From NCBI GenBank assembly GCA_039821125.1, contig JBCBOR010000016.1, positions 8,384-72,383 of the forward strand: 64,000 nucleotides of DNA. The letters run 5' to 3'. Positions 16,698-25,184 of this stretch are shown here, in pieces. The notes under the pieces are model-generated. The model was not told the DNA's origin, ran no database searches, and worked only from the letters and a program-made list of their open reading frames with translations. Each line of letters opens with the position of its first letter. Position 1 is the stretch's first letter. The translations under genes were made by a program, and so were the position numbers. This DNA comes from Thermohalobaculum sp039821125 (GTDB lineage: Bacteria; Pseudomonadota; Alphaproteobacteria; Rhodobacterales; Rhodobacteraceae).

Positions 16698-18011
16698 ATG
16701 AGCCAGAATTCCATCGCCTTCGTCGCCGAGGGGCAGATCCCCCCCTCTCCGCCGCCCGCCAATGCGGTCGGCCCTGTGAAATGGATCAAGGACAACCTGT
16801 TCGCCACGATCACCGACTCGATCCTGACGATCCTGTCGATTGCCTTCCTGGTCTGGCTCGCGGCCTCGGCCCTGCCCTGGTTCATCGACAGTTCCTGGAC
16901 CCCGGAAGAGATGTCGCTGAAAGGCTGCCGGGCCGAAGCGTCCGGCGCATGCTTTGCCGTCATTGTCGAGCGGTTCTGGCAGTTCATCTTCGGGTTCTAC
17001 CCGGTCGAGAGCTACTGGCGCCCGGCACTGGCCTTCGTGCTTCTGATCGTCGCGTTCTGGCCTGTCCTGTTCGAAAGCGCGCCGCGCCAGATCCTTGTGC
17101 TCACCGCGATCTACCCGGCGGTTGCCTATTGGCTAATCTGGGGGGGCACCATCTGGGGACCGATTCTGGTTGTGGCCGGCCCGGTCGTGGGTTGGGCAAT
17201 CCATAAGTTTGGATCCGACCTGTTCAACCAGATCATCGGCGATGCCTTTGGTCCGATCCTCAGCCTTGTCGCCAGCGTGCTCGCCGTCATCCTCTGGTGG
17301 TTGTTCATCGTTGTACCGGTTGATGGCGCGCTGAGCTCTGTTCTGAACATTGGCCTTGCCGGGGTCGAGAGCAGCCTCCTCGGCGGCTTCCTGCTGTCGC
17401 TGATCATCGGGGTGACGGGCATCGTGGCCTCCCTGCCACTTGGCATTGCACTGGCGCTGGGGCGGCAGTCGAAGCTGTTCATCATCAAGACCATCTCGGT
17501 CGGCTTTATCGAGTTCATTCGCGGCGTGCCGCTGATTACGCTGCTCTTCGTGGCCTCGACATTGCTGAACTACTTCCTTCCCCCAGGCACGGACTTCGAC
17601 ATCATCCTGCGCGTCTGCATCATGGTGACGCTGTTCGCCGCGGCCTACATGGCCGAGGTGATCCGCGGCGGCATCGCCGCGCTGCCCAAAGGGCAGTACG
17701 AGGCCGCCGATGCGATGGGCCTGACCTATTGGCAGGCTCAACAGCTGATCATCCTGCCGCAGGCCCTGAAGATCTCGATCCCGAACATCGTTTCGAACTT
17801 CATCGGCCTCTTCAAGGACACGGTGCTGGTGATCATCATCGGTCTTCTGGATCCACTGGGTCTGTCTACGGCGATTCGTGCCGATGCCGCCTGGAACGGC
17901 GTCTTCACCGAGCTCTACCTCTTTGTCGGGCTTTTCTTCTTCATCTTCTGTTTCGGCATGTCTCGATACTCGATGTATCTCGAGCGCAAGCTGGCCACAG
18001 ACCACCGCTAG
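16698..18011 (+). CDS. bztC: Amino-acid ABC transporter permease, BztC/AapM-like
   Basis: This 437-residue second permease is close to the length of R. capsulatus BztC. It has a Pro-rich cytoplasmic N-terminus (QIPPSPPPANAVGPVKWI), several extra N-terminal membrane helices, and a C-terminal transport domain. That domain carries an EFIRGVPLITLLF segment and the EAA-type loop AEVIRGGIAALPKGQYEAA. It forms the heterodimeric channel with the preceding permease. It starts one base after the bztB-like stop and is followed 12 bases later by the ATPase gene. Confidence 0.92.
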   Translation: MSQNSIAFVAEGQIPPSPPPANAVGPVKWIKDNLFATITDSILTILSIAFLVWLAASALPWFIDSSWTPEEMSLKGCRAEASGACFAVIVERFWQFIFGFYPVESYWRPALAFVLLIVAFWPVLFESAPRQILVLTAIYPAVAYWLIWGGTIWGPILVVAGPVVGWAIHKFGSDLFNQIIGDAFGPILSLVASVLAVILWWLFIVVPVDGALSSVLNIGLAGVESSLLGGFLLSLIIGVTGIVASLPLGIALALGRQSKLFIIKTISVGFIEFIRGVPLITLLFVASTLLNYFLPPGTDFDIILRVCIMVTLFAAAYMAEVIRGGIAALPKGQYEAADAMGLTYWQAQQLIILPQALKISIPNIVSNFIGLFKDTVLVIIIGLLDPLGLSTAIRADAAWNGVFTELYLFVGLFFFIFCFGMSRYSMYLERKLATDHR

Positions 18012-18023
18012 GGAGGGCGTCCA

Positions 18024-18827
18024 ATGTCCGAAGCAACCCACGAAACCATGGTCGACCGCGAAATCGACCGCAGCCACATGCAGATCTCGGATGAAGTCGC
18101 GATCGAGATCAGCAACATGAACAAGTGGTACGGAGATTTCCACGTTCTTCGCGACATCAACCTGACAGTCAACCGGGGCGAGCGCATCGTGGTCTGCGGT
18201 CCGTCGGGATCGGGCAAGTCGACGCTCATCCGCTGCATCAACCGGCTGGAGGAACACCAGCAGGGCGACATCATCGTGGATGGGACCGAGTTGAACTCGG
18301 ACCTCAAGAACCTCGACAAGGTTCGGGCCGAGGTCGGCATGTGCTTCCAGCACTTCAACCTGTTTCCACACCTGACGATCCTCGAGAATTGCACGCTGGC
18401 CCCGATCTGGGTGCGCAAGACGCCGAAGGACGAGGCGGAAGAGACAGCGATGCACTTCCTCGAGAAGGTCAAGATCCCGGAGCAGGCGGGCAAGTACCCT
18501 GGCCAGTTGTCAGGCGGTCAGCAGCAGCGTGTGGCGATTGCCCGCTCGCTCTGCATGAAGCCGCGGATCATGCTGTTCGACGAACCGACATCCGCGCTTG
18601 ATCCCGAGATGATCAAAGAGGTGCTCGACACCATGATCGAGCTGGCCGAGGACGGGATGACGATGATCTGCGTCACCCACGAGATGGGTTTTGCCCGCCA
18701 GGTGGCCAACCGGGTGATCTTCATGGATGCCGGGCAGATCGTGGAACAGAACGAGCCGGAGGAGTTCTTCTCGAACCCCAAATCCGAGCGGACGCAACTG
18801 TTCCTCAGCCAGATCTTGGGTCACTGA
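18024..18827 (+). CDS. bztD: Amino-acid ABC transporter ATP-binding protein, BztD/AapP-like
   Basis: This is the 267-residue ATPase of the polar amino-acid transporter. Motifs are WYGDFHVLRDINL, Walker A GPSGSGKST, Q-loop MCFQHFNLFPHL, signature LSGGQQQRVAIARSL, Walker B IMLFDEPTSALDP and switch VTHEMGFA. A GGGAGGGCG ribosome-binding site precedes the ATG. It is the last gene of the operon and is followed by a strong factor-independent terminator. Confidence 0.95.
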   Translation: MSEATHETMVDREIDRSHMQISDEVAIEISNMNKWYGDFHVLRDINLTVNRGERIVVCGPSGSGKSTLIRCINRLEEHQQGDIIVDGTELNSDLKNLDKVRAEVGMCFQHFNLFPHLTILENCTLAPIWVRKTPKDEAEETAMHFLEKVKIPEQAGKYPGQLSGGQQQRVAIARSLCMKPRIMLFDEPTSALDPEMIKEVLDTMIELAEDGMTMICVTHEMGFARQVANRVIFMDAGQIVEQNEPEEFFSNPKSERTQLFLSQILGH

Positions 18828-18880
18828 CGACCCCACCGGTTGGACGAGGCCGGTTTTCAAGGCGTCGACACCAGAATAGG

Positions 18881-18909
18881 AGCCATGCGCTTTGCGCATG
18901 GCTTTTTCT
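18881..18909 (+). terminator. Rho-independent terminator of the bzt-like operon
   Basis: A perfect 10-bp stem is present: AGCCATGCGC (18881-18890), loop TTT, GCGCATGGCT (18894-18903), followed by TTTTCTC. It lies about 55 bases after the ATPase stop and has the classical stem plus U-tract form. Confidence 0.92.
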
Positions 18910-19033
18910 CATTTTGCGTCTTTTATCTGAAATGACGTGCCATATCTCACAGTGTCAGCGAGTGATGCAGCGCTAGGCATCGCTCGCGCCGGGTCACAGG
19001 GACACGGCTGATAGATGACTGAGAGATAAGACG

Positions 19034-19126
19034 ATGACGTATTTGATCTACTACCCTGCCGCCATCGGCACGATCGTTGTAACCGGGATCTTGATGGCGA
19101 TGGTCGCCGCGCCGGGACTGGTGTAA
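19034..19126 (+). CDS. Putative 30-residue membrane miniprotein
   Basis: A short frame, ATG to TAA, encodes MTYLIYYPAAIGTIVVTGIL followed by MAMVAAPGLV. It is almost entirely one hydrophobic helix with no charged residues. A weak GAGAGATAAG lies upstream. A GGGACTGG/CCAGTCCC inverted repeat spans its stop codon and the end of the convergent sixA gene. Nothing else occupies the gap between the operon terminator and sixA. It could be a genuine small membrane protein; its family is not recognised and the call is tentative. Confidence 0.4.
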   Translation: MTYLIYYPAAIGTIVVTGILMAMVAAPGLV

Positions 19127-19144
19127 CGCCCAGTCCCGCAGCGC

Positions 19145-19666
19145 TCAGGCGTCCATCAACTCCCTCGGTTTGGCGAAATCGACGAACCGGGCAGACGCGT
19201 AGTCCAACTCGCCCCAATCCTCGACATCGAGTTCCAGAACAGCCGCAGCGGCTGTCGGGAAATGCTCGTATGCCCGTTTGCACCGGCGACCCTCACGGCC
19301 GTCCGCAAGCTTGCGCGTGAAAGCCCCGAGACCGGGCTGATGCCCGACCAGCAGGACAGTGTCACAATCAGCTGGCAATTCGGCCAGCCGCTGTCGCATT
19401 GCTGCAGGAGAGGCGTGGTAGAGTTCTCGTTCGACAACCGGTTCGGGAAGATCCGGCAAGGCGTTTTTCAGACCGCTGATCGTTTGCGTCGTACGCTCTG
19501 ACGACGAACACAACACCACGTCGGGTCGATACTTCTTTGCTGCAAGCCAGGCGCCAATCACAGGTGCGGCAGCTTTACCGCGTTTGTTCAGCGGACGATC
19601 ATGGTCGTCCAGATCTGGATTGTCCCAGCTCGACTTCGCATGTCGGAGGAGGATCACCTTTTTCAT
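19145..19666 (-). CDS. sixA: SixA-like phosphohistidine phosphatase
   Basis: This 173-residue histidine-phosphatase family protein has the RHG-type catalytic motif at the N-terminus (VILLRHAKSSW; His about residue 9) and the second catalytic histidine in VLLVGHQPGLG. It has the conserved PLNKRGKAAAP segment and CSSSERTTQT. SixA enzymes remove phosphate from phosphohistidine in phosphorelay or PTS(Ntr) proteins. It is slightly longer than E. coli SixA. It stands alone, convergent with the miniprotein. Confidence 0.88.
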   Translation of the reverse strand: MKKVILLRHAKSSWDNPDLDDHDRPLNKRGKAAAPVIGAWLAAKKYRPDVVLCSSSERTTQTISGLKNALPDLPEPVVERELYHASPAAMRQRLAELPADCDTVLLVGHQPGLGAFTRKLADGREGRRCKRAYEHFPTAAAAVLELDVEDWGELDYASARFVDFAKPRELMDA

Positions 19667-19760
19667 GGAGTTGGAGTGCGCCTGTTCGCCGTCGATTCGT
19701 CAACGATCCGAAACACATATCCACAGATTTGTCGTTTGCGCTGTGGGTAACGTATCGTCG

Positions 19761-20447
19761 TCAAGCGTTTGCGCTTAAAAAAGCGGCAATGTGGAAGGCT
19801 CGTTGGGACACCGGCAGATCCAGTGTTGCGCCAGCCGGGCAAGCCCTGCGCACCAAGCACCCGTCCTTGCACGCACGGCCCGCGGCACTTTGGACGTGGG
19901 CGGTGCAGGCGGGCACGTTGTAGATCCCGTCTTTGAAGGCGTCGACCGGGCACGCGGTCAGGCAGGGCGCCGCGCACCCCGCACACGGGTCGGTGGGTTC
20001 GGTGTCCGGCAAATCGATGCGAAGGCGCAACGCCAGTGCACCACGGTAAGACGCCCAGAGCCCACGATCCGGTGTGACCTGCATCGCGACAGGTGACGTT
20101 TTTGCCCCTTCACCTCGCACAGCCCAACGCTGAAAGGGTTGGTAGGGCGGCCCGCCGAACGGGAACAGAGCCTCGGCGTTGAACTGTTCGGCGAGCGCCC
20201 CGACAATGCGGGCAGACCATCGATCCATCGGGTGGGGCGCTCCGTCTGCGGCTTCGGCGCTGGCCGAGAAAGCATCCCACATCTCCGGGCCTCCGGGCCC
20301 AAACAGGATCAGTGTCTCGCATCCCTCCGGCGGCAGGTCCTCCTCGCGTGGATGAAAGGCGCCAACGACCGCAAGCCCGTGTTTCCCGGCAGCGGTAGCA
20401 ATCTCGGCGAGACCTGTCACCGTCTGAACGGAAACGCCAGAGACCAC
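19761..20447 (-). CDS. 4Fe-4S ferredoxin-like protein
   Basis: This 228-residue cytoplasmic protein has a C-terminal cluster motif CAGCAAPCLTACPVDAF (C-x2-C-x3-C-x3-CP), which can bind one 4Fe-4S cluster, and further cysteines in CKDGCLVRRACP. The N-terminal region (FHPREEDLPPEGCETLILFG) resembles the non-catalytic part of QueG-like and related ferredoxin family proteins. It starts 31 bases inside the upstream hydroxylase gene, so the two are translationally coupled. Electron partner unknown. Confidence 0.75.
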   Translation of the reverse strand: MVSGVSVQTVTGLAEIATAAGKHGLAVVGAFHPREEDLPPEGCETLILFGPGGPEMWDAFSASAEAADGAPHPMDRWSARIVGALAEQFNAEALFPFGGPPYQPFQRWAVRGEGAKTSPVAMQVTPDRGLWASYRGALALRLRIDLPDTEPTDPCAGCAAPCLTACPVDAFKDGIYNVPACTAHVQSAAGRACKDGCLVRRACPAGATLDLPVSQRAFHIAAFLSANA

Positions 20448-21211
20448 ACGAAGCGTGATGGCGCCCCGTTCTGATGCGCGGCCAATCCGATCGCCATTCC
20501 CTCATGCCCGGCATCAGGTTGCGCAATGTATGTGCCAAACAACCGGTCCCAGATCGCAAGGTTGAACCCATAGTTTGCGTCATGCTCCTCGCGATGGATC
20601 GAGTGATGCACCCGATGCATATCGGGCGTCACGATTGCCAGCCGCAGCCAGCGGTCGACGCGCGCGGGCAGACGCACATTCGCATGATTGAACATGGCCG
20701 ACCCGTTCAGGACGACCTCGAACAGGATCACCGCCACCACCGACGCGCCCAGTGCATAGACCAGCGCGATCTTGAACAGCATGCTCAGCGCAATCTCGAT
20801 CGGGTGGAACCGGATCGCCGTGGTTACATCGAAATCCGGGTCGGCGTGGTGGACCCGGTGCAGCCGCCACAGCACGGGGACTTTGTGGCTGACGAGATGC
20901 TGAAACCAGATGGCGAAATCCAGAACGACGAAGACAATCAGAACCTCGAGCCAGAATGGCCAGTCCAGCGCATTGAAAAGACCGAGTCCACCGGCCTCGG
21001 CATCCATCGCCGCCAGCACGGCAGCCGCACCCAAAGCGGCTTTCATCAGCGCTGAGACAACCGAGTTGGTGATCGAGATCCCCCAATTCGTCAGCCACCG
21101 GCTGCCACGACCGTAAAGACGCACCCTGCGGGGGGCCAAAGCCTCCCACACTGCCATGGCAGCGAAGATCCCGAAGAACACGGCCAGCCTGATTGTCGTC
21201 TCGTCGCCCAT
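20417..21211 (-). CDS. Sterol desaturase/fatty-acid hydroxylase family protein
   Basis: This is a membrane-bound di-iron enzyme of about 264 residues. The histidine clusters are present: HLVSHKVP, HRVHHADPDFD and HRVHHSIHREEHDANYG. Four to five hydrophobic segments surround them. The family hydroxylates or desaturates lipids. I chose the ATG at 21211, which has AGAGGTGCG upstream; the open frame extends to 21262. The ferredoxin-like gene overlaps its 3' end, and an iron-sulfur protein could supply electrons. That pairing is inference. Confidence 0.85.
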   Translation of the reverse strand: MGDETTIRLAVFFGIFAAMAVWEALAPRRVRLYGRGSRWLTNWGISITNSVVSALMKAALGAAAVLAAMDAEAGGLGLFNALDWPFWLEVLIVFVVLDFAIWFQHLVSHKVPVLWRLHRVHHADPDFDVTTAIRFHPIEIALSMLFKIALVYALGASVVAVILFEVVLNGSAMFNHANVRLPARVDRWLRLAIVTPDMHRVHHSIHREEHDANYGFNLAIWDRLFGTYIAQPDAGHEGMAIGLAAHQNGAPSRFVWSLAFPFRR

Positions 21212-21423
21212 CGCACCTCTGCCTCTCAGTCCGACGATATGGAGCGCGCCCGACCGTTGCAAGGCGATGTCCGGTCACGTCCGCGATAGCTCTGCCCGCG
21301 TGCGATTGCCCACAGTCTCCCCGAAGTTGAGAATGTATAGTGAAATTCCTCTGTGATACGATCTCGGTTGACGCAAGGTCACGATATTCAAAGCATTTCG
21401 ACTTTCGAGCGGTGGAGACATTC

Positions 21424-23496
21424 ATGAGCATTTCTATCGGCGACCCCATTCGTCTGGATCATGGGCGGGCGGACAGCGAACTCCGATGGGCGACGATTGC
21501 TGGCAAGAAAGTCTTCATCCTGCGCCAGAAAGGCAGCTTCGCCGATATCTCCTACGACCATGGATGCCTGCTGGCGAACGAGATCGAAGGCGGTGTCTTT
21601 CCCGAGATCATCGATACGATCCAGACCGGAACGGATGTCTCCTCGGATGTCGGCGACTGGATCCTCTCGGCGGTCTATCGTCGGATGAGCGACGATGTGT
21701 TCGATGCCTGTTCAGGCGAGTTTCGCGCCGCCGTCAAAGCGCTTGGCGATGGCATGTTCGACACGCTCGACAATCCGAACTTCACGCCCGAGAACGTGCG
21801 CGATGCGCTGGTCGCAATCGATGTTGGCAACCTCGGCGAGGGACTGTCGCGGCGCATGGCCAAGCCGCTGGCGCCGGAGGTGTCGGAGACAATCTTCTAC
21901 GTGCTGGGCGCAGCACGGCGGTTCCGGCGTCACCAACCTGACCGGGTGGGCGATGCACTTGGCGACAAGACCGCACTTGGACACACGATGCAGCGGCTCT
22001 CCAGCCCAGCGCGGCGGGTCGGGTTCGGGTGTACCGCGACGGGCGCGGCGCCCGCGCTGACCCAAGATGGGCTTGGCCTGCACGCCCGAACCTTTGATGG
22101 GGCCTTCTTTTCCTGGAACCGGTTCCCGGGACTTTTCCTGATCGATGAACGAGAGACGAATGCGTCCTGGCACCGCTATGCCGCCATCGGCACGGCGGGG
22201 CTGATCTATTCGGGCGGCATCTCGGGCATGAACGATGCGGGGATCGCCGCCTCGATCCACCAGATGTCGACAGCTCGCTACGACACCGGACGCCCAAGCC
22301 GCGGCTATGCAGTTGCACCCTATCTCCAACAGCGGATCCTGCGTGAGGCTGGTTCGCTCGACGAGGCCGAGGACCTGCTGCGCAGCGCGAAACATTTCGC
22401 CTCGTGGACGATTGTTGTCAGCGATGCAAAGGCCGGGACATCTGCACGGTTCGAGATCAATGGCGGGACGCAGAAGGTCGCGCGCATGGATCTTGGCGAT
22501 CATTTCGAACAGTCGAACCACTTCATCGCGCCAGGCATGGCGGAACAGAATGACTGGTTCGAGGATGTGCATTTCACGCCGACCTTCGGCAAGTGGCTCG
22601 AGACCCGCGCCCGCATCTCGACAGTCAAGACTGCCTTCGCCAAAGGCCGCAATGCTGACCGGATCGGCACAGACTGGGCGATCGATCTTATGGCGAGCCA
22701 TGGCGATGGCGCTCTCGATGGGGCGCCGCGCAGCTTTGGCCGAACGATCTGCAAAGCCTATGGGCTGATGGGCAGCGTCGCCCGCGCCGATCCGGACCGG
22801 TCTCTTGCCGGGGATCAGCTCTGGATGAGCATCGGCGACCGCCTGCCGGGACCGCATGGGACCTTCGCCGGCTTCGCGATCGACTGGGAAGCGCTGTCCG
22901 TTGCCCCTGTCGCAGACCGGCCCGTGCGCCACGCTGATACTGTCAGCAACGAGACCTCGTCTGCCCTGGCCGACTATGTTGCCGCGTTCGAGGCGACGGC
23001 CCGTCCGCGCAATCCCGCCGGCGGCTATCTCGGGCGTGATCCCGATGCGGCAGAGGAACGCGCGCTCCTCGAGAAGGCACTTGTGCTGGTCGATGGCGCC
23101 GCTCGCAAGGCCGAGGATGCGGGCGAGACAGACGTGGCGCTCCGCTACGCGCGGGCACGGCTGTCCCATGCGCTTGGCAAATTCGACGATGCGGCCCGGG
23201 ACTGGGACTTTCTGCGCGGCCTGTCCGGACGGCCAAGCTTCCCGTTGCATCCGTTCGAGGTGGCACTGATCCAGATCCTCTCGGCCGCGACGGATTTTTG
23301 CCGCGGCAATGAGGTCGAGGCCGCCGATGATCTTGCCGACGGCAAGGCCTCACTGGATGCGGTCCGCAAGATGTACTTCCCGCCTGGGACAAGACCTCAT
23401 GCCGATCTGGACACCTGGCAGACAGTCATCGAGGCGTTGGAAGACAAGGGCGCCGCAGCCGATCTTCCAGAATTCGAATTCGTGACCGTTGAGTGA
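21424..23496 (+). CDS. C45-type (acyl-CoA:6-APA acyltransferase-like) NTN hydrolase with helical tail
   Basis: This protein of about 690 residues contains a C45/AAT-like domain. An N-terminal segment SYDHGCLLANEI matches the family pro-region. The candidate nucleophile Cys is at about residue 203 in GFGCTATGAAP, followed by TQDGLGLHARTFDG, which matches the conserved C-T...dG..l.grn.D pattern. The C-terminal 180 residues are helical and read like TPR units (LRYARARLSHALGKFDDAARDW). C45 enzymes self-cleave and act on amide bonds. The length is about twice the usual, because of an insert before the Cys and the tail. The ATG at 21424 has GGTGGAG upstream. Substrate unknown. Confidence 0.7.
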   Translation: MSISIGDPIRLDHGRADSELRWATIAGKKVFILRQKGSFADISYDHGCLLANEIEGGVFPEIIDTIQTGTDVSSDVGDWILSAVYRRMSDDVFDACSGEFRAAVKALGDGMFDTLDNPNFTPENVRDALVAIDVGNLGEGLSRRMAKPLAPEVSETIFYVLGAARRFRRHQPDRVGDALGDKTALGHTMQRLSSPARRVGFGCTATGAAPALTQDGLGLHARTFDGAFFSWNRFPGLFLIDERETNASWHRYAAIGTAGLIYSGGISGMNDAGIAASIHQMSTARYDTGRPSRGYAVAPYLQQRILREAGSLDEAEDLLRSAKHFASWTIVVSDAKAGTSARFEINGGTQKVARMDLGDHFEQSNHFIAPGMAEQNDWFEDVHFTPTFGKWLETRARISTVKTAFAKGRNADRIGTDWAIDLMASHGDGALDGAPRSFGRTICKAYGLMGSVARADPDRSLAGDQLWMSIGDRLPGPHGTFAGFAIDWEALSVAPVADRPVRHADTVSNETSSALADYVAAFEATARPRNPAGGYLGRDPDAAEERALLEKALVLVDGAARKAEDAGETDVALRYARARLSHALGKFDDAARDWDFLRGLSGRPSFPLHPFEVALIQILSAATDFCRGNEVEAADDLADGKASLDAVRKMYFPPGTRPHADLDTWQTVIEALEDKGAAADLPEFEFVTVE

Positions 23497-23544
23497 ACGA
23501 TTGTACGTCACGGCTCCATCCTGCCGGGTTTCGCACAACGCCTC

Positions 23545-23567
23545 GTAGGGTGCGTCCGTGACGCACC
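23545..23567 (+). repeat. REP-like palindrome, copy A
   Basis: GTAG is followed by GGTGCGTCCGTGACGCACC, a palindrome with a CGT loop. It lies in the gap between the NTN-hydrolase and DUF1989 genes. It is one of seven related elements in this window, described under the findings. Confidence 0.8.
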
Positions 23568-23579
23568 GCTCTTGCAAGA

Positions 23580-24170
23580 TCAATCCAGGATCTCGAAGTG
23601 GCACTCCACCGTCTTGCCCGCATTGACCGGAAGGATGTCCTGCGGGCAGCACGACATGGCACAAATACAATCCATCTCTGCCCGCAACACGACATAGTCG
23701 CCGGGTTTTGAGACCGGCGGACACCAACCGGTTCGCCCTTCGCCGTCCAAAGGGATGTTCATCCAGAGATTAAGCGGGCTTGGCACCTCGTGCGGCCCCG
23801 CACCGATCTCGGCCATGACAGCGCGCAGATTGTCCGTGCAGTTGTCATGGTACTCGGTACAGCCGAGCAGGCCGTAACGCTCGTTATCGCACGAGGCCAT
23901 CAGCGTGTCGTGGATGCCGGGCGAGGTATCCTCGGCAAAATGCAGGATCGGTCGGCGCTTGTTGGTCACAAGATCATGCCCGGCCCGGGGAAAGATCGTC
24001 TCGATCGTCGCGCGCAGATGCTCCATTGACAACACCTCGCCGGTATCGGGATCAGCGAAGGCCCAGAAGTCCACGACCTGGTGCCCATGCGTGTTGATGA
24101 TCTTGATCGACTGGCCTTTGGCGAGCCGAACCGCGCGTCCGCCCCGCGCCGGAATTTCCTCGATCGACAT
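23580..24170 (-). CDS. DUF1989 (urea carboxylase-associated/YcgI-like) protein
   Basis: This 196-residue protein starts MSIEEIPARGGRAVRLAKGQ and contains GHQVVDFWAF, SMEHLRATIETIFPRAGHDL and CPQDILPVNAG, which are characteristic of DUF1989. Members accompany urea carboxylase/allophanate genes or stand alone; a cupin-like or metal-binding fold is likely (conserved H, C and E). GGGAGAGA precedes the ATG at 24170. No urea carboxylase gene is nearby, so the role is unknown. Confidence 0.8.
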   Translation of the reverse strand: MSIEEIPARGGRAVRLAKGQSIKIINTHGHQVVDFWAFADPDTGEVLSMEHLRATIETIFPRAGHDLVTNKRRPILHFAEDTSPGIHDTLMASCDNERYGLLGCTEYHDNCTDNLRAVMAEIGAGPHEVPSPLNLWMNIPLDGEGRTGWCPPVSKPGDYVVLRAEMDCICAMSCCPQDILPVNAGKTVECHFEILD

Positions 24171-24210
24171 TCTCTCCCTCCCCTCATCCACTTGAAAGCT
24201 CGGCACAATA

Positions 24211-24237
24211 AGGTCTCTCGCGGTTCGCGACAGACCT
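24211..24237. other. Inverted repeat in a divergent promoter region
   Basis: AGGTCT-C-TCGCG, loop GTT, CGCGA-C-AGACCT forms an 11-bp stem broken by one C-C mismatch. It sits between the divergent DUF1989 and methyltransferase genes, about 40 bases upstream of the DUF1989 start. It could be an operator or a leader hairpin; no known class is recognised. Confidence 0.4.
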
Positions 24238-24323
24238 CACGATCCACAGCCATAGCGGGCATTCAATGCACCCACATCCGGTGGTACACTTCTGGCGGTG
24301 AACTGTATACGGAGGCAAAGGTC

Positions 24324-25184
24324 ATGGCATTGACTGGACCGAGCCAGACCGCGATCCGCTGCGCCCGAGCACGGGCCTGTCACATGATCGTGGATGCGAA
24401 GCCCTGGATCTACGAAGACCACATCGCAGGCAAGTTCGTCGATATCGATCGACAGATCGCCGAGGGCTACGACCTAGAGGAGGTCAAGAAACCTCACATA
24501 ACCCAAACACGGGCTGTGATGGCGATACGCGAGCGATATGGCGAGGACGCGCTGGACGAAGCAGTCGAACGCGGCGCAACCCAGTAAGTCGTTCTCGGCG
24601 CCGGTCTGAACGGGTTCGCGTACAATGGGTCAGAGCTGTCGAAAAAAGTACGCATCTTCGAAGTTGATCACCCGGCAACGCAGTCATGGAAGCGGGAGCG
24701 CCTGGCGGAGATCGGCGTCCCAGTTCCCGAAAATGTCAGTTTTGTACCGGTTGATTTCGAAAGCGACATCCTGAGTGAACGTCTTATTGCGGACGGGTTC
24801 GATTCATCCTCGCCCGCCGTTTTCACATGGACCGGGGTCACGCAGTACATCGATGATGAGGGAACCAACAGTACCCTCAGCGAGATCCTGAAACTGTCGT
24901 GCCCGGGCAGCGCGTTGTCGATCCAGATCATTCTGCCAAAGCACGCCGTTGGGCAAAAAGACCGGGATGCGATCGATTTCTTCATGCGGATGTCTGCGGA
25001 TCTGGGTGAGCCGTGGATCAACGCGCAGGATCCAGAGGAGTTTCCAGAGCGCCTGCGCAAGATGGGTTTTAATGATGTCGAGCTGATGACATCCACAGAT
25101 GCGGTCGCACGCTACACACCTGTACGGACCGACGATCTGCGCATGGGCGGGTACTGCGCGATGGTGAAGGGGCTGATCGGCTAA
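24324..25184 (+). pseudogene. LCMT/TIGR00027-type SAM methyltransferase, interrupted by one nonsense codon
   Basis: The frame from the ATG at 24324 (GGAGG upstream) reads a leucine-carboxyl-methyltransferase-like protein, but codon 88 is TAA (24585-24587). Translation continues in the same frame without other stops to 25184, giving 286 codons in all. The stop lies between GATQ and VVLGAGLNGFAY, exactly where the family has Q-Y-V-V-L-G-A-G-L-D, the SAM-binding motif. A Tyr codon changed to TAA is the simplest explanation. Downstream family segments include RIFEVDHPATQSWKRERL and FTWTGVTQYIDDE. The 3' end overlaps the convergent hydrolase stop by a few bases. Confidence 0.85.

Noticed and set aside
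21712..23250. 512-codon minus-strand frame opposite the NTN-hydrolase gene
   Set aside because: It is antisense to a protein with recognisable C45 motifs and has a composition typical of reverse-strand shadows.
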